DNA from: Chiridota heheva
Taxonomy: Eukaryota; Echinodermata; Holothuroidea; Apodida; Chiridotidae
DNA: 64,000 nt
Direction: 5' to 3'
Assembly (NCBI GenBank): GCA_020152595.1
Contig: JAIGNY010000476.1
Span: 916,001 to 980,000, forward strand
Under the pieces are notes generated by a model. The model worked only from the letters and a program-made list of their open reading frames with translations. It was not told the origin of the DNA and did not search any database. Of this stretch, positions 36,114 to 47,179 are shown in pieces. Position numbers and translations under genes: made by a program. How positions within the stretch are numbered: position 1 is the first letter of the stretch; every line of letters starts with the position of its first letter.

Positions 36114-38299
36114 CCCTTTGAAAAAACAAAACTAGGTGCCTGCTGTAATTTCAAATCAACCAGCAATTTTTACAACGGGTTGCTCATTTTTATGATATTC
36201 AATCAATTACAAGGGGGAAAACTAGTGCAGAAATCCCCATACTTCTGTAAGTGAACAAAAGGAAATCCCAGAAACATACTATTCCCTGCCCAATTTCAGT
36301 CAATATCAGTTCCCAACTGAAGATAATGCACAAATAATCTCATACAGAAGTCTGCACAAAATACAAGGAGATACATCAAAAATCATCACCTCATACTCTT
36401 AACCTTTTAACTCCACTCATTGCCCTTACAGTATACCTGAGACAGATATCAGCGAGAACAAGTTCAATATTATTACAAACAAATACAATTACAAAATGTA
36501 CTGTACTGTATGTAGATGTAATAATAATCCCTTTTTACAGCTTTTTGTTTTCATTTAACAGCTAAGGTCAAATGAGGACAGTCATATTCATGAGATTCAT
36601 ACAGAAGTGATAGATATATATATGATACATGCCAGAAATCAATCCACATGCTTACAGGAGTATCACATTTTCACTATGAATTAATTTTGCAAAGGAGACA
36701 CCGAAATTTAAGTTTACCAATGCTGATATTTGTTGAAAGATCAAAGTAACATAAGTACAGTAACTTTCTGCTTCAGTAATCACAGAAACTCATTCATATT
36801 ATAGTTTCCATATGGTACAGCATTAGCACTTAATAGTCTAATTAGCAGGTCCTTGATAGTCCATTGTACCCTTAGGCATGTGGTAGAAGCTATCCTGTAC
36901 TGGATATTGTTCTGTTGAGTTGCTCTTTTTCATTGTCTCATGGGCTAACCATGGAACATAAATTCATTTTCCCATGATAATTTTTTGTAATTCATTTGAA
37001 CTTTGATTTTGCAAAGTTCACTCCCATTCTTTCCAAATCTACTTACTGTAGTACTGTAGTCAGGTTTGAATTGTAAGTCATCTGGAAGTCAGAATTGATA
37101 GAAACCAAGAACATCAATGGGCTCAAAATAATAATTGGGCAAATGATTGGGCCAAAGAACAGAAGAAAGGGGCTTTACATAAGAGAGGTTTCATGTTGAA
37201 GTTCTGGCAGTACTGACCAGTAGTAACATGTGGGTAGTTTATGAAAGGTAATGCCACACATACAGTAGGAGTAATAAGCATATGACCCTGATTTTTGTTT
37301 GAGGGAGAGGAGGTGGGCAAATGAAAATTGCTTGAAAATGTGGTGTTGCTGACTGTGTACAACGGTATTTCATGAATCATAAAAGATGTGAAGCTAAAAT
37401 TTTAGATACATGATTTGCAACATGTGTCAATTTTCAAGCAAGTCTGAGATGGTGGGTGTAATTGCCCACATTTTTTCTGATGAATTGACACGTAATGACC
37501 CTATTATTATATCATATTAGTATATCTCACACCCTTTCCTATGCCTATGATACTGTAGGCGGCCTGAAAATAGTTTTGCTTATAGTCATTGTCATCATAG
37601 ACGCCGATCCCGGAAGGAGGGGGGATATAATATGCCCCCAGTTATTTTATTGGGGGACAAATATCGTTATGTTCTTTCTAAAAAAAATGAAGCCTTATAT
37701 AAAGCCTATATGGCTGGCTACACCACAACTGTGTTCGTCTCTCCCCGTCCCCAATGTTGAAAAGAAATCGTTGCCACTGATTGTCATTGGCTTTAAGAAT
37801 GTCTTTCACAGTTATATTTGATCATGCACCACCACTGTTCCTGTAGAAAGCTTGTAACTTACAGGTGGACTTACAGGTGGACTACACCCATAAGTAAGCA
37901 TTTCTTTTTGGCAATTTTTTCAAATATTCATTGACATGTAGCTGTTCTGCCTCCAAAAGTGATAAAATGTTATTGATTATGAATCTGAATAACTCCTGTA
38001 CTTGGTACAAATATTGGTGTTAGAGAAGGTTTGTAGGTCTCCACTGGGGTCAAGAAGCTTTGCTGAATATTTGTGAATCTCTGGAAAATTGTGCCCTCAC
38101 TTTTTGGTCTAATATGTATTCATGGCAATACCAATCTCTCTGTACACAACACAGACCAACTGTACCAATACAAGAAAACAATGTGCACCTTTGGCTCAAT
38201 ATGTTTACATTTCATCTCCCACAACAATCCCTTTGAAAACAATGTATGCCACTTAACAGGTCACCTAAATCTAACCTCCCATCATCACCTGAACCAAAA

Positions 38300-38925
38300 C
38301 TGCTACAATTAGTGCATACACTTGTAGAGTTGAATGGAAAATTTTGGCAGAATCTTGCAATCCATATTTTTTGAACTAAATACTTCACAACATTTTTTTT
38401 TTTTTTTTTTTTTTTAATATGGTTTACATTATTTTGCCAGCCATCTTTGTAGATTGCTGGCCATTTTGAAATTTGACATCCGATAATCATATTTTACTCA
38501 ATATTTCATTTCACATTTCTGTTCCATATTTATATGTTTTTTGCACAAAGTCAATTCTGTTATATCACATGATTTAAAAACTTAATTCAAGATGGCCGCC
38601 ACATTCAAGATGGCCGCCACATTCAAGATGGCTGCCACATTAAAAATGGCTGTCAAATTAAAAATGGCTGCCAAATTAAAAATGGCTGCCAAATTAAGAA
38701 TTGGCTGCCACACAAATAGCATTATTGGTGTATATCTTGATGTTTTATATTACTTTGTAATAATCTGTTTTTCGTTTCATGTCACTTCTGTTATATCAAT
38801 GAATATCAATACATAATTCAAGATGGATGTCACATTAAAAATGGCTGCTAAATTCAAATGGCTGCTAAATTAAAAATGGCTGCCACCTAAGTAGCATTTT
38901 CCCATTAGTGGAGGTGTATCTGGAA
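38300..38925. repeat. Left inverted arm with 18-bp ATGGCTGCC repeats
   Basis: It contains AAGATGGCCGCCACATTC tandem units at about 38588-38700 and again at 38820-38885, a poly(T) tract at 38392-38415, and sequence mirrored at 41372-41900. Divergence between arms looks moderate, with many single changes and small indels. Confidence 0.85.
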
Positions 38926-39419
38926 TCACCAAATGACAGACCGTAAAGTAACCTGACAAAAGAGGTATATTCATGACCTTAAGAAAGCACTATCAAACTC
39001 CAATCCATTTACACTTGCCGAGTGTGATGGAAATGAACTAAAGTTGTTCAGTCTGACGACGATAGTAATAATTCCTGACAGCATAGCAGAAACCATACCT
39101 GCAAGAGAGTCTCGAGGAGAAAAGACTAATAGATAATTTGTTGAAGAATGGATTTGTGGAAAGAAAATTGGGTGGAAGAAAATGACCAAGGTAAAAGTTT
39201 TGGGTGGAGTGATGCCTGTATACCATTAAAGACAAACAAAGCTTTGGAATCTGCGGGCATCCAACTCACTCATGTAACGTCTTTTGGTAATAGCCAGGTT
39301 ATGAGAGAACTTAACATAAAGGATGTAATTGGAACATATGGGTTATCAACCACCAATCAGCAGTCAATGAAAGGTGATGGTAGACTTCCCCATGTCAAGA
39401 CAAAGCAAAATTGATGCAC

Positions 39420-41100
39420 CATTTAGTGGCATTAAGAGGACCGACATCCAATCCATTAGCATAAACACACAGATTCCTAACCAGACTGGATCCGATCCAG
39501 CAGCTTAGAGCATAAATGCACAGATTCCAGATTGGACTACACCCAATCTAGTAGCTGGGAGCATAAGTAAACAGATTCCTGACCAGACTCCACCCAATCC
39601 AGTATGTGGGAGCATATATCGACAGATTCCAAACCAGACTGTAACCAATCCAGCAGCTGGGAGCATAAATGCACAAATTTCAGATTGGACTGCACCCAAT
39701 CTAGTAGCTGGGAGCATAAGTAAACAGATTCCTGACCAGACTCCACCCAATCCAGTATGTGGGAGCATATATGGACAGATTCCAAACCAGACTGTACCCA
39801 ATTTAGTAGTTTGGAGCATAAATGCACAGATTCCTAACAAGACTGCACAAAATCCAGTTGCTGGGAACATAAATGCACAAATTCCTGACAAGACTGCTTC
39901 CAATCCAGTAGCTGGAAACACACAAGCACAGACAATCCTGACCATACATGTATCTTATTTCATGCAATGGCAATTATCCAGCAGCAATTGGTTTTAAAAT
40001 CAGTTATCAAAAACTGTAACGACCTGGCCAAACAATTTGTGCAAGCAGTAGATAGGAAGTCACAAAGACACAGGCAGCATATGATGACTATAGTGTTCAG
40101 TCTTCCTTTAAGGACGCAACCAGGAAACTACGCACAATAGGAAATTAAAAACAGCAGCCTAGTTATAAAGTTGAGGATGCAACTCCCATAAACCTGATAA
40201 AGAACTTTGTCAATTTCCTCAATAGTACCAAGACAAAGACTATACCTTCCACAAAAGGTGACAGAGCATTCAAATTCACCAGTTATGCAGTACCAGATTG
40301 AGGTGTCCTTTCAAATCAGAAAACAAAAGATTTCATAGACTTTCAGAGCACCCAAGAAGAAGCAAGTGCCCTTCTTTTACGCTATGCAGCTTAGGTTCAA
40401 ATGTCCATAATTATTCATCAGATACGGATGTGATGGTTCTAGTAGTGTCTACCCAGCCGTATTCTGGTATTTGGGTTCAGAAGCAGTGTTCATTATGGGA
40501 ACTGGTGAAAAACTGCACCTTCTGCACCCACTGAGAGGGTTACATGTTATGAATGGCTGCGACACCACCGGTCACATTCATGGCAAAAGCAAAAAGCATG
40601 GTAGAATGCATTTCTTACTGCTAAGTGCCAATGTTTCAGTGCACTCTTTCTGTGCTTTAGATATTGAAGATGAACCCAGTAAAATGGTACTCATATGATG
40701 TGAGGAGCTTGTCTGTCAACTGTATTATACAAACAAGTCCACACACACACAGGCATATAAGGCACAGTGGCCTCACTGTCCTGAAGGCTAATCAGGGTAC
40801 TGAAAAACTTCCACCAACACAAGGTACCATTCAAGAGAAAAGAAGAGCACATCTGCGATGTAGAATATGGCAGCAGGTTCTGGTTGCTAGACCACGAAAA
40901 CTTGAAGCCACTGCATCACGTGAACCAAATGAGCTGATACCAGTTCTCTTTTAACTTCTTCCAGCACCAGAATCATTAGGGCATTTAATTAAGTGTGGCT
41001 GTAATGAAGGTCAATGTCGTGGACACTGCACATGTAGACAGAACAATGCTGATTGCACTGAATTCTACATGTGTGAATCCAACTCTGAAAATTGTACAAA
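39420..41100 (+). pseudogene. Decayed multi-copy invertebrate protein with DTD motif and Cys-rich (CXC-like) tail
   Basis: Successive fragments keep the order of a protein family that is multi-copy and unnamed in many invertebrate genomes. A 17-residue repeat block (39509-39997) is followed by NCNDLAKQFVQAVDRK (about 40015), DATPINLIKNF and STQEEASALL. Then come SSDTDVMVLVV (about 40415), VFIMGTGEK, GCDTTGHIHGKSKK (about 40560), EKLPPTQGTIQEKRRAHLR (about 40800) and APESLGHLIKCGCNEGQC with CRGHCTCRQ and ADCTEF (40955-41098). The last part is a Cys-rich pattern like tesmin/TSO1 CXC motifs. Frameshifts and stops separate most fragments, so it is dead. The EEA...DTD spacing recalls PIN/FEN-like nucleases, but this is inference. 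Function is unknown. Confidence 0.65.
39509..39945 (+). repeat. 51-bp in-frame repeat coding for a 17-residue unit
   Basis: About eight units of 51 bp reading G-S-I-x-x-Q-I-P-x-Q-T-x-P-N-P-V-x on the plus strand, in the same frame as the DTD and Cys-rich fragments downstream. A TAG at 39506-39508 precedes the block. The antisense frame is also open because 51 is a multiple of 3, but it has no such context. Confidence 0.85.
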
Positions 41101-41371
41101 CATTAAACAGGTTACACATGACTCCGAAGTTGAATTCTAACTCAGCTGCCAGTCGTGTTAGTTCAGGTGTATTTAGACAATACCACAGTAGTGTTTCAGT
41201 GTATGTGGTAATTTTAGATACGTCTCCATAGCCTTTGTGAACTTTGTTGACATGTGTGTGTGCAATTGGTCGACTCCAATAGCAGTAAATGCTATTGAGT
41301 TGGTCTTCACAGTAAAGTTACTTTGCGCAGTCATCCCAGACCTCATGGTTGTTAAGTTACAGCTGTCACAC

Positions 41372-41900
41372 AAAGATATACAACAATGGTAAAATGCTAC
41401 TAAGGTAACAGCCATTTTTAATTTGGCAGCCATTTTTAATTTGGTAGCCATTTTGAATGTGGCAGCCATCATTAGTTATGTATTTGTATCCATTTGATAT
41501 AACAGAATTGACATTGAATGAAAAACACTTATTATATTACATTGTAATACGGAACACCAAGATATACACCACAAATGCCAATGATCTGGCAGCCATTTTA
41601 ATTTGGCAGCTATTGGCAGCCATTTTGAATGTGCCAACCATCTTGAATTATGTTTTTAAATTCATGTGATATAATAGAATTGACTTTGAACAAAAAACAT
41701 AGATTATTACCAAGTAATATGGAATAGAAATGTGAAATATTGAGGAAAATATGATTTTCGGTTTTCAAATTTCAACATGGCTGCCAAATCTACCAAAATG
41801 GCCACCAAAAAATTGTAAACCATATCTTAAAAATACTTTACATTGTACTGAGTCGCAAAAATATGGTTAGCAAGATTCTTCCAAAAAATTCCACTCAACT
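41372..41900. repeat. Right inverted arm with GGCAGCCAT repeats
   Basis: Reverse complement of 38300-38925, with GGCAGCCATTTTTAATTT units at about 41408-41470 and 41590-41630 and the inner edge near GATATACAACAATGGT. Confidence 0.85.
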
Positions 41901-42152
41901 TCTTTTTATGACACAAAGGTATATCACAGATTGCCCTTCCTTTAACTTTTCAATAACAAATCTGAACAAATTTTCTAAAGAACCTGAAGTAGCATCCTTC
42001 TATGATGTAGGTCTCAGAAATGAAATACTCTTCAACTGTCTACACACAAAAAAATTTAAGAGTGTACCTACATGTACATGGACACATGTACATGGACACA
42101 TAAAAATATACATATGCAGAACGTTTACATTGACACCTTCAAGTGTAATGTT

Positions 42153-42280
42153 ACAGCTTTGATTTCTAAGACGAGTAAAGAAGATTTTCCTAATGCCATT
42201 TTTTTTTTTTTATTTACAGCTTTGAATAGAGAGGAGTTAAGAAGATTTTTCTAATGCCATTTTTTATTTTTTGTGGTTTA
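42153..42280. repeat. 63-bp tandem duplication
   Basis: ACAGCTTTGA followed by AAGAAGATTTT(C/T)CTAATGCCA occurs at 42153 and again at 42216, each ending in a T-rich run. Confidence 0.8.
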
Positions 42281-42709
42281 AATATGAATTTAATTAAAGG
42301 CTTTCCCTAGATCAATATGCAGAATAGATGATGCATGGAAGAATAGGCACCTTCAAAATTGGCATATTTTTACTGCATTTGTTTCTACTATTTTCTCAGG
42401 CTTTAAAGATCATAAGAAAATCTATAAGTTATATTGTGTATTTTATTGTTTGATGATTGAATGTACTGTAATGTAACTTTGAGATCATCAAACCTTTATG
42501 GACTTACTGTATCTGGAGAATCAGTTAATAACTTTCAACAAATTCTGACAACACTTTTACAAAACTGGGTTAAGATTGGAAGATTCACGATAGTCTATTA
42601 CAAATCTACATAAATATGAGTACAGTTAAAACCTCACAATTTAGAAAAGTGAACAATGTTAAATAGATTTTGATGAAACTTTTTCTTATTTCATTTGTTT
42701 TTGATCGAA

Positions 42710-43075
42710 AGACCTTTTCAGACAGAGTTTAGCCGAACGTGATTCTTCAGTACTTCGACCAATCAAATGGGAACTTTTCTTTTGTTTCCTAACCAATCAG
42801 CAGCAGGTTTGAGGAAAAATCTAAGCAGCAATACATGCGCGTATTTCCTTCTTGTATGAGGAATGTGTGATACGTGCGCTTGAAAACATTTTTTCATACG
42901 CTTGGTCCCATACCGTGCGTGAATTGTGCAGACGGCTGAGATTCCTCCAGTATTTTATTGACCAATAAGATTCCTCCAGTATACGATTGGTCCATTATTG
43001 ACATGTGAATCTCGGCCATGTGACATTATTTAAATTAGTTATCCGAAAATTGCCGATTCACATTTGAAAAGGTCT
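42710..43075. mobile_element. CCAAT-rich MITE, copy 2
   Basis: Ends AGACCTTTTCAGA and TTTGAAAAGGTCT are inverted. It is 366 bp and collinear with 23739-24093. CCAAT boxes (GACCAATCAAAT, AACCAATCAG, GACCAATAAG), a twice-present GATTCCTCCAGTAT and TTATTTAAAT are conserved between copies. Confidence 0.8.
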
Positions 43076-43534
43076 ACAGTTATTAAAACAACTTCTATGC
43101 TAATAAAGCCACTCTACCTATCCAGAGACCATTCAAGTCTGACAATCAGGAACATTCTGACATGCGGGAAGAATCTGCAATATTTTTATATTTCATGCTC
43201 GTTTACAATAAAAAGTGTAAATTATACAAGACAATCTCCCTTTTAATCAGGAAGAGTGGCAATTCCAACTTAAAGTGCAGCATACCGTAAAAGAAAATTG
43301 TAATTCATTATTTCCCCTCAGTATCCCATACATAATTGCAAAAGACGCATGACAGTTCTTTAGATAAATACAAGTCATGATTTTATCAATAGCAAATAGA
43401 GGATCACACATCACATCCAAAACATTTGAACTCCTAAAGGCTCAAACATACTGTAGTTTTCCCTTCAGATAATCAGGTTTACAGCATGTTTTGCACTGAT
43501 ATAAAAAAAGAATAAATTGAGGCAATACTACCTA

Positions 43535-43828
43535 CTGTGGTGTAGCGCTTATCATACATGTCTACAGACCACGAGGTCCTGGGTTCAAGCCTGGGTTGGG
43601 TAGACACGCCAGTGCACAACAACTGGTTATCAAAGGCCGTGGACATTGACTTGGTTGTCAATGTTATGTCTGTCCGTACGTCGTACCTGTGTTCTCGTCC
43701 GGGCCGTATTAAGCGTTCGTGATAGCATTGTTTCTATCACAACCGATTACGCAGGTGACAACCCTGTCATTGTAATTGTGTGTTCACTCGTCGTCGTCGC
43801 AATACTTTCAAATATATGATAAAGACTG
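43535..43828 (-). mobile_element. tRNA-derived SINE (tRNA-Val-like head), strand uncertain
   Basis: The plus sequence has a box A-like GTGGTGTAGCGCTTATCA and, 35 bp on, a box B GGGTTCAAGCC preceded by GAGGTCC, resembling a tRNA-Val/Asp-type head with a changed anticodon arm. Read by these promoter boxes it runs on the plus strand; I found no tail to confirm direction. The body, to about 43820, is GC-richer than the surroundings and has CGTCGTCGTCG near the end. It directly abuts the MITE at 43829. Confidence 0.55.
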
Positions 43829-44260
43829 CAGTGCCCTAACTTCGCTCTTTAGAGGGGCGGCCTGCTCCGCCCCTCCGTTGGCCTGCCAACGCCCCATTTT
43901 GTTCTGCTCTGTCCCTCATAAGAAAAAAATGTAAAAAATTAATTAATCAATTAATTAAAAAAATTCTTTTAAAATTCAAAAATCTTATTTTTCCTAAATG
44001 AAATACCTTATATAGATACAAAACACAATGATAGCATAGTAAGAAATTGGTCTGTTCGGCTCATGAATGGTCCTTATAAGTCAGAATAGTTTCAATCTGA
44101 GGTATGATTATTGCTAAAATCCCTGAGCTCCACCAAGGGCTTAAGACATAAGGTGGCCTCAAGACCCCACCCTGAGAAGGAGCAGCATTTTGTGCATGCG
44201 TTAATGTGCCCCTCAACAAATCTAGCACCCTGCCCCTTTTTAAATCAAGCTAGGGGTCTG
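43829..44260. mobile_element. CAGACCCCTAG-type MITE, copy 2 (432 bp)
   Basis: Right end AATCAAGCTAGGGGTCTG is identical to copy 1. The left end is diverged (CAGTGCCCTAACTTCGC). Collinear landmarks are AGGGGCGGCC, CCCTCATAAGAAAAAAATG, TAAGTCAGAATAG and TGTGCCCCTCAACAA. No ORF or clear target duplication. Confidence 0.85.
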
Positions 44261-44475
44261 AAGAGTACAGTATATCACACCACTAAATATGATTTCTTTT
44301 ATAAAATTATCTAAGCCGTGTTACCATGTTCATAAAGTCTTCCTATATTTTGTTTGTTATGCTGTGCCTTCAGAATTGAAATTAAAAAATAAACAATCCT
44401 ATTCAGGAAATAAGTGTTTGTTTTTAAGGTTAGGCTAAATTAAAGACAAATTTCATTTTCTTCTTGTCTCATCTA

Positions 44476-44812
44476 CACAAGGATGCTTATTTGTAATACA
44501 AGGATGCTTATTTTTAATACAAGGATGCTTATCTGAATACAATGATGCTTATTTTTTATTTTTAATACAAGGATGCTTATTTTAGAAAAATGCTTATTTT
44601 AGAAAGAAGAATGCTTATTTTTGAAAGAAGAATGCTTATTTTAGAAAGAAGAATGCTTATTTTAGAAAGTAAGAATGCTTATTTTAAATACAAGAATGCC
44701 TAATTTAAATACAAGAATGCTTATTTTAGAAACAAGAATGTTGATTGTAAATACAAGAATGCTTATTGTAAATACAAGAATGCTTATTTTTAATACAAAA
44801 TGCTCGTACAGC
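44476..44812. repeat. About 22-bp minisatellite
   Basis: About 15 imperfect units of ACAAGGATGCTTATTTTTAAT, drifting to AGAAGAATGCTTATTTTAGAA in the middle and ACAAGAATGCTTATTGTAAAT at the right. Confidence 0.9.
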
Positions 44813-45289
44813 ATGAATTTATGTTAAAAAGTATTTACATTTCATGCAAAAAGGGTAAAACATTAATTCCTAGTTGATTATATTAATAATTTATTATTAC
44901 CAATCTACAGTAATAAGATTCTTCTTTAAAGGAATGACCAAAGTGCTCTGAAGTGGCAAGACGAATGTGGGAGAGATTAAAATTATTTTTGATACAATGG
45001 CTTGCTTAATACTTTAAAATTTGCATATCGTGAAAATACTTCCATTTCAGAAGTCGCAGTATTAACTGATGTTTCTCACAGGAATGCCTTTCCATACATA
45101 CTGTTACATATCAATTCAATTAATGAGATTTGTCAGCATGTCAACAGCAAAGGTTAAGAAACGGTATATATCAAATTCAGATTAAGATACACACATCGAG
45201 GTAATATACTCACATAGAATTCTCTGAAGATCGTATCAGTATAAAGTAAACAAAATGTTTGACCAATAAATACTTCACTTTAAACAATC

Positions 45290-45300
45290 AAAAAGGATAC
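45290..45300 (-). promoter_or_regulatory. U12-type 5' splice site
   Basis: GTATCCTTTTT directly follows the exon. It is a poor U2 donor but fits the U12 consensus GTATCCTTT. The GTGAGG six bases upstream would put the next exon out of frame. Confidence 0.8.
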
Positions 45301-45364
45301 TCCTCACATGCTTTTCCTTTACTGGAACTTCATTGGAATTAATCGCTTTGTTCACACTCATAGT
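45301..45364 (-). CDS. HIP1: HIP1/HIP1R-like ANTH-domain exon (first recognised), PIP2-binding motif
   Basis: This is a 64-bp exon: 21 codons plus one base, in phase 0 at its start and phase 1 at its end. The acceptor is CTTTCTTTTCAG and the donor GTATCCTTTTT (U12-type). It reads TM then SVNKAINSNEVPVKEKHVR. Human HIP1 has TVSINKAINTQEVAVKEKHAR. The pattern K-x9-K-x-K-H is the ANTH phosphoinositide-binding signature, so the membrane-binding site is intact. Only the phase-1 donor restores frame with the exon at 18322. The upstream exon carrying the start codon was not found to the right within the window. Confidence 0.93.
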
Positions 45365-46088
45365 CTGAAAAGAAAGTGAAATAAAGCACCTGCTTAATTG
45401 ACACACATTGGACAGATTTAAAAGCTATTGGACTTAATGTTGTGAATACAGTATTCTTATGCAGAGAGATAAGATATGAGCAGATTTATATTGTAGAACA
45501 ATAAGAGGTTTAAAACTATTCCCTCTGCCCCCACCCCTCGCCCCCATTCACATACAGAAACATAAACACAAAAGGGATACATATTGACAGTAAATGCTGT
45601 CAAGAAGACAGTTGGAAATTCAACTTATTCAGTTTAAAACAAAGCATTTGGGTCAAATCAAGTTTCAAGCATTTAATTTTTCATTAAAGAAAAGGCTTAG
45701 TGCCCCCACTCCAAAATCATGCTATACAGAGTATGCAATACTACGTCACTGCTATGTCATTTGTTTACATTCTTGGCTGTTTGCTTACTGGCGACATTTT
45801 GGTGGCCAGCTGGAGGATACACACACACACACATATAGCCTGTTTTTATGTGCAACTACTATATAGCTGGTTGTAATTACACATCTGAAAATCCTTTAAA
45901 AATGATGAACTTTTGTGTAGTTATAGAATGCAGGCATTCAAACTGAGATAAACAACTTAATTTTTTTTAATCCCAAAAGTTATGACAAATCAAGGAGAAA
46001 ATACAAAAACTTTCGGAAGAAAGGAAACATCTTTGAGTCAGTGCAGCCGAGCTTACAAGACAGAGTTCAAAGATTGGGACAGAGTTTG
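45365..46088. other. No recognised feature, upstream of the first recognised exon
   Basis: By position this is the intron between an unseen 5' exon and 45301-45364. It contains a short (AC)n at about 45816-45832. Confidence 0.5.
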
Positions 46089-46096
46089 TTCCTTAC

Positions 46097-47171
46097 CAGT
46101 GGTGTGGTGGCAGGGGAGGAACTGCCCCCCCCCCCACCATTTAAACTTTCCGAGAGGGCACGAATGCTCACAGGGGCGCAAAAATTGTCATGTGAATATG
46201 TTTGTATATGTTTCATTCTCAACCTCTGCAATTTGTATCATTTTAAAACAAATGTTGTAAATGTTTTTTCTCCCAAAAGCTTTATTCTTACATCCAAAAA
46301 AGAAAATCATTCCCCAAAATGAAAGAATTTCCCAAAAATTGAAGGAAATTTCCTAAAATGAACGAACTTCCTACAATTTAACATTCATTCCAAAATATAT
46401 ATCCTTTTAACTAGCTTTAGTGTGGAATTGACACAATTTTAAGCAATTTTCTGCTACCCAAATAATGCCGAAAATGCTAAGCTTCATGGGACTTTGCCCC
46501 CTGGCCACATATCAGGACGTCCACCCTAAATTTGCTGCAATATTAAGCAATTTTCTGCTATGAAAATCACAAAAATGCCTGAGTTTTGAGGGATTTTTTC
46601 ACTAAATTTAACCCAATTTTAAACAAATTTTCTGCTATCAAAACAAGCGTAGGGCTTCCGGGTGAGAAGGTTCACCCCAGTGCCAACCTGAAGCTTTGCC
46701 CCAGCGCCAACCTGAAGCTTCACCTCATACATTTGCCACATTTTCAAAGCAATTTCTTTGGGAAATTTTCTTCAGTTTTCGGGAAATTTCCTTAATTTTC
46801 AGAAAATTTCTTTCAATTTTCGGGAAAATTCCATCATTTTGAGAAAATTTTCTTCAATTTTTGGTTAGTTTCCTTCCTTTGTGTAAAATTTTCTTCAATT
46901 TTGGAAAGTTTTTCTTTACTTGAAATTTTGGAAATTTTCTTCATTTTCGGGAAATTTTAACACAAAAATCTTTGCTCCCTGGAATGATTTTTGCCTCCAG
47001 ATTGATTTTAAGCCATTCTCAAAATGGTGCCATCTAAACGGTGTTATACCAATTTAGATTAATATGATCTTAACATGAACACTCTTTCTTCTTTCTTTTT
47101 TTTGGGGGGGAGGGGCACCAAAATTCCATCGCCTCCCCCCCCTAAATGAAACATGATCCACCACGCCACTG
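46097..47171. mobile_element. hAT-type MITE with perfect 8-bp target duplication
   Basis: TTCCTTAC occurs at 46089-46096 and 47172-47179. Inverted ends are CAGTGGTGTGGTGG and CCACCACGCCACTG. The CAG start and 8-bp duplication are diagnostic of hAT. The 1075-bp interior has no transposase ORF. It carries G/C homopolymer runs just inside both ends and, at 46300-46960, many copies of a GGGAAATTTTCTTCAATTTT-like motif. Confidence 0.93.
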
Positions 47172-47179
47172 TTCCTTAC

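Larger units (their letters stand above)
38300..41900 (+). mobile_element. 3.6-kb element with long inverted arms enclosing a decayed gene
   Basis: The left arm (about 38300-38925) and right arm (about 41372-41900) are reverse complements over more than 500 bp. Matching marks are AGTCAATTCT(G/A)TTATATCACATGA, GTGTATATCTTG and AGTAGCATTTT, plus tandem AAAATGGCTGCCA(C/A)ATT units of 18 bp. Each arm is itself two related units of about 250 bp. The 2.4-kb centre holds a plus-strand protein relic with a Cys-rich tail. Exact outer ends and target duplications could not be set. Long arms around a gene suggest a DNA transposon or a segmental inverted duplication. Confidence 0.75.
18465..45300 (-). 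other. HIP1-like intron 1, about 26.8 kb, U12-type splice signals
   Basis: On the minus strand the intron starts A|GTATCCTTTTT. It has TTTCCTTAAC at 18479-18488, followed by 14 bases to the final CAG. Both match minor-spliceosome consensus elements (GTATCCTTT donor, TTCCTTAAC branch site at 10-20 bases). Phase is 1. It contains most of the transposons in the window. The stretches 18465-19091, 20198-21120, 25746-26330, 33180-34500, 36114-38300, 41900-42709, 43076-43530 and 44813-45300 show no recognised feature. Confidence 0.8.

Noticed and set aside
45301..45364. Alternative donor GTGAGG inside CATGTGAGGAG of the first recognised HIP1-like exon
   Set aside because: It is closer to U2 consensus, but its use would shift the next exon out of the conserved frame; the U12-type GTATCCTTT donor keeps it.
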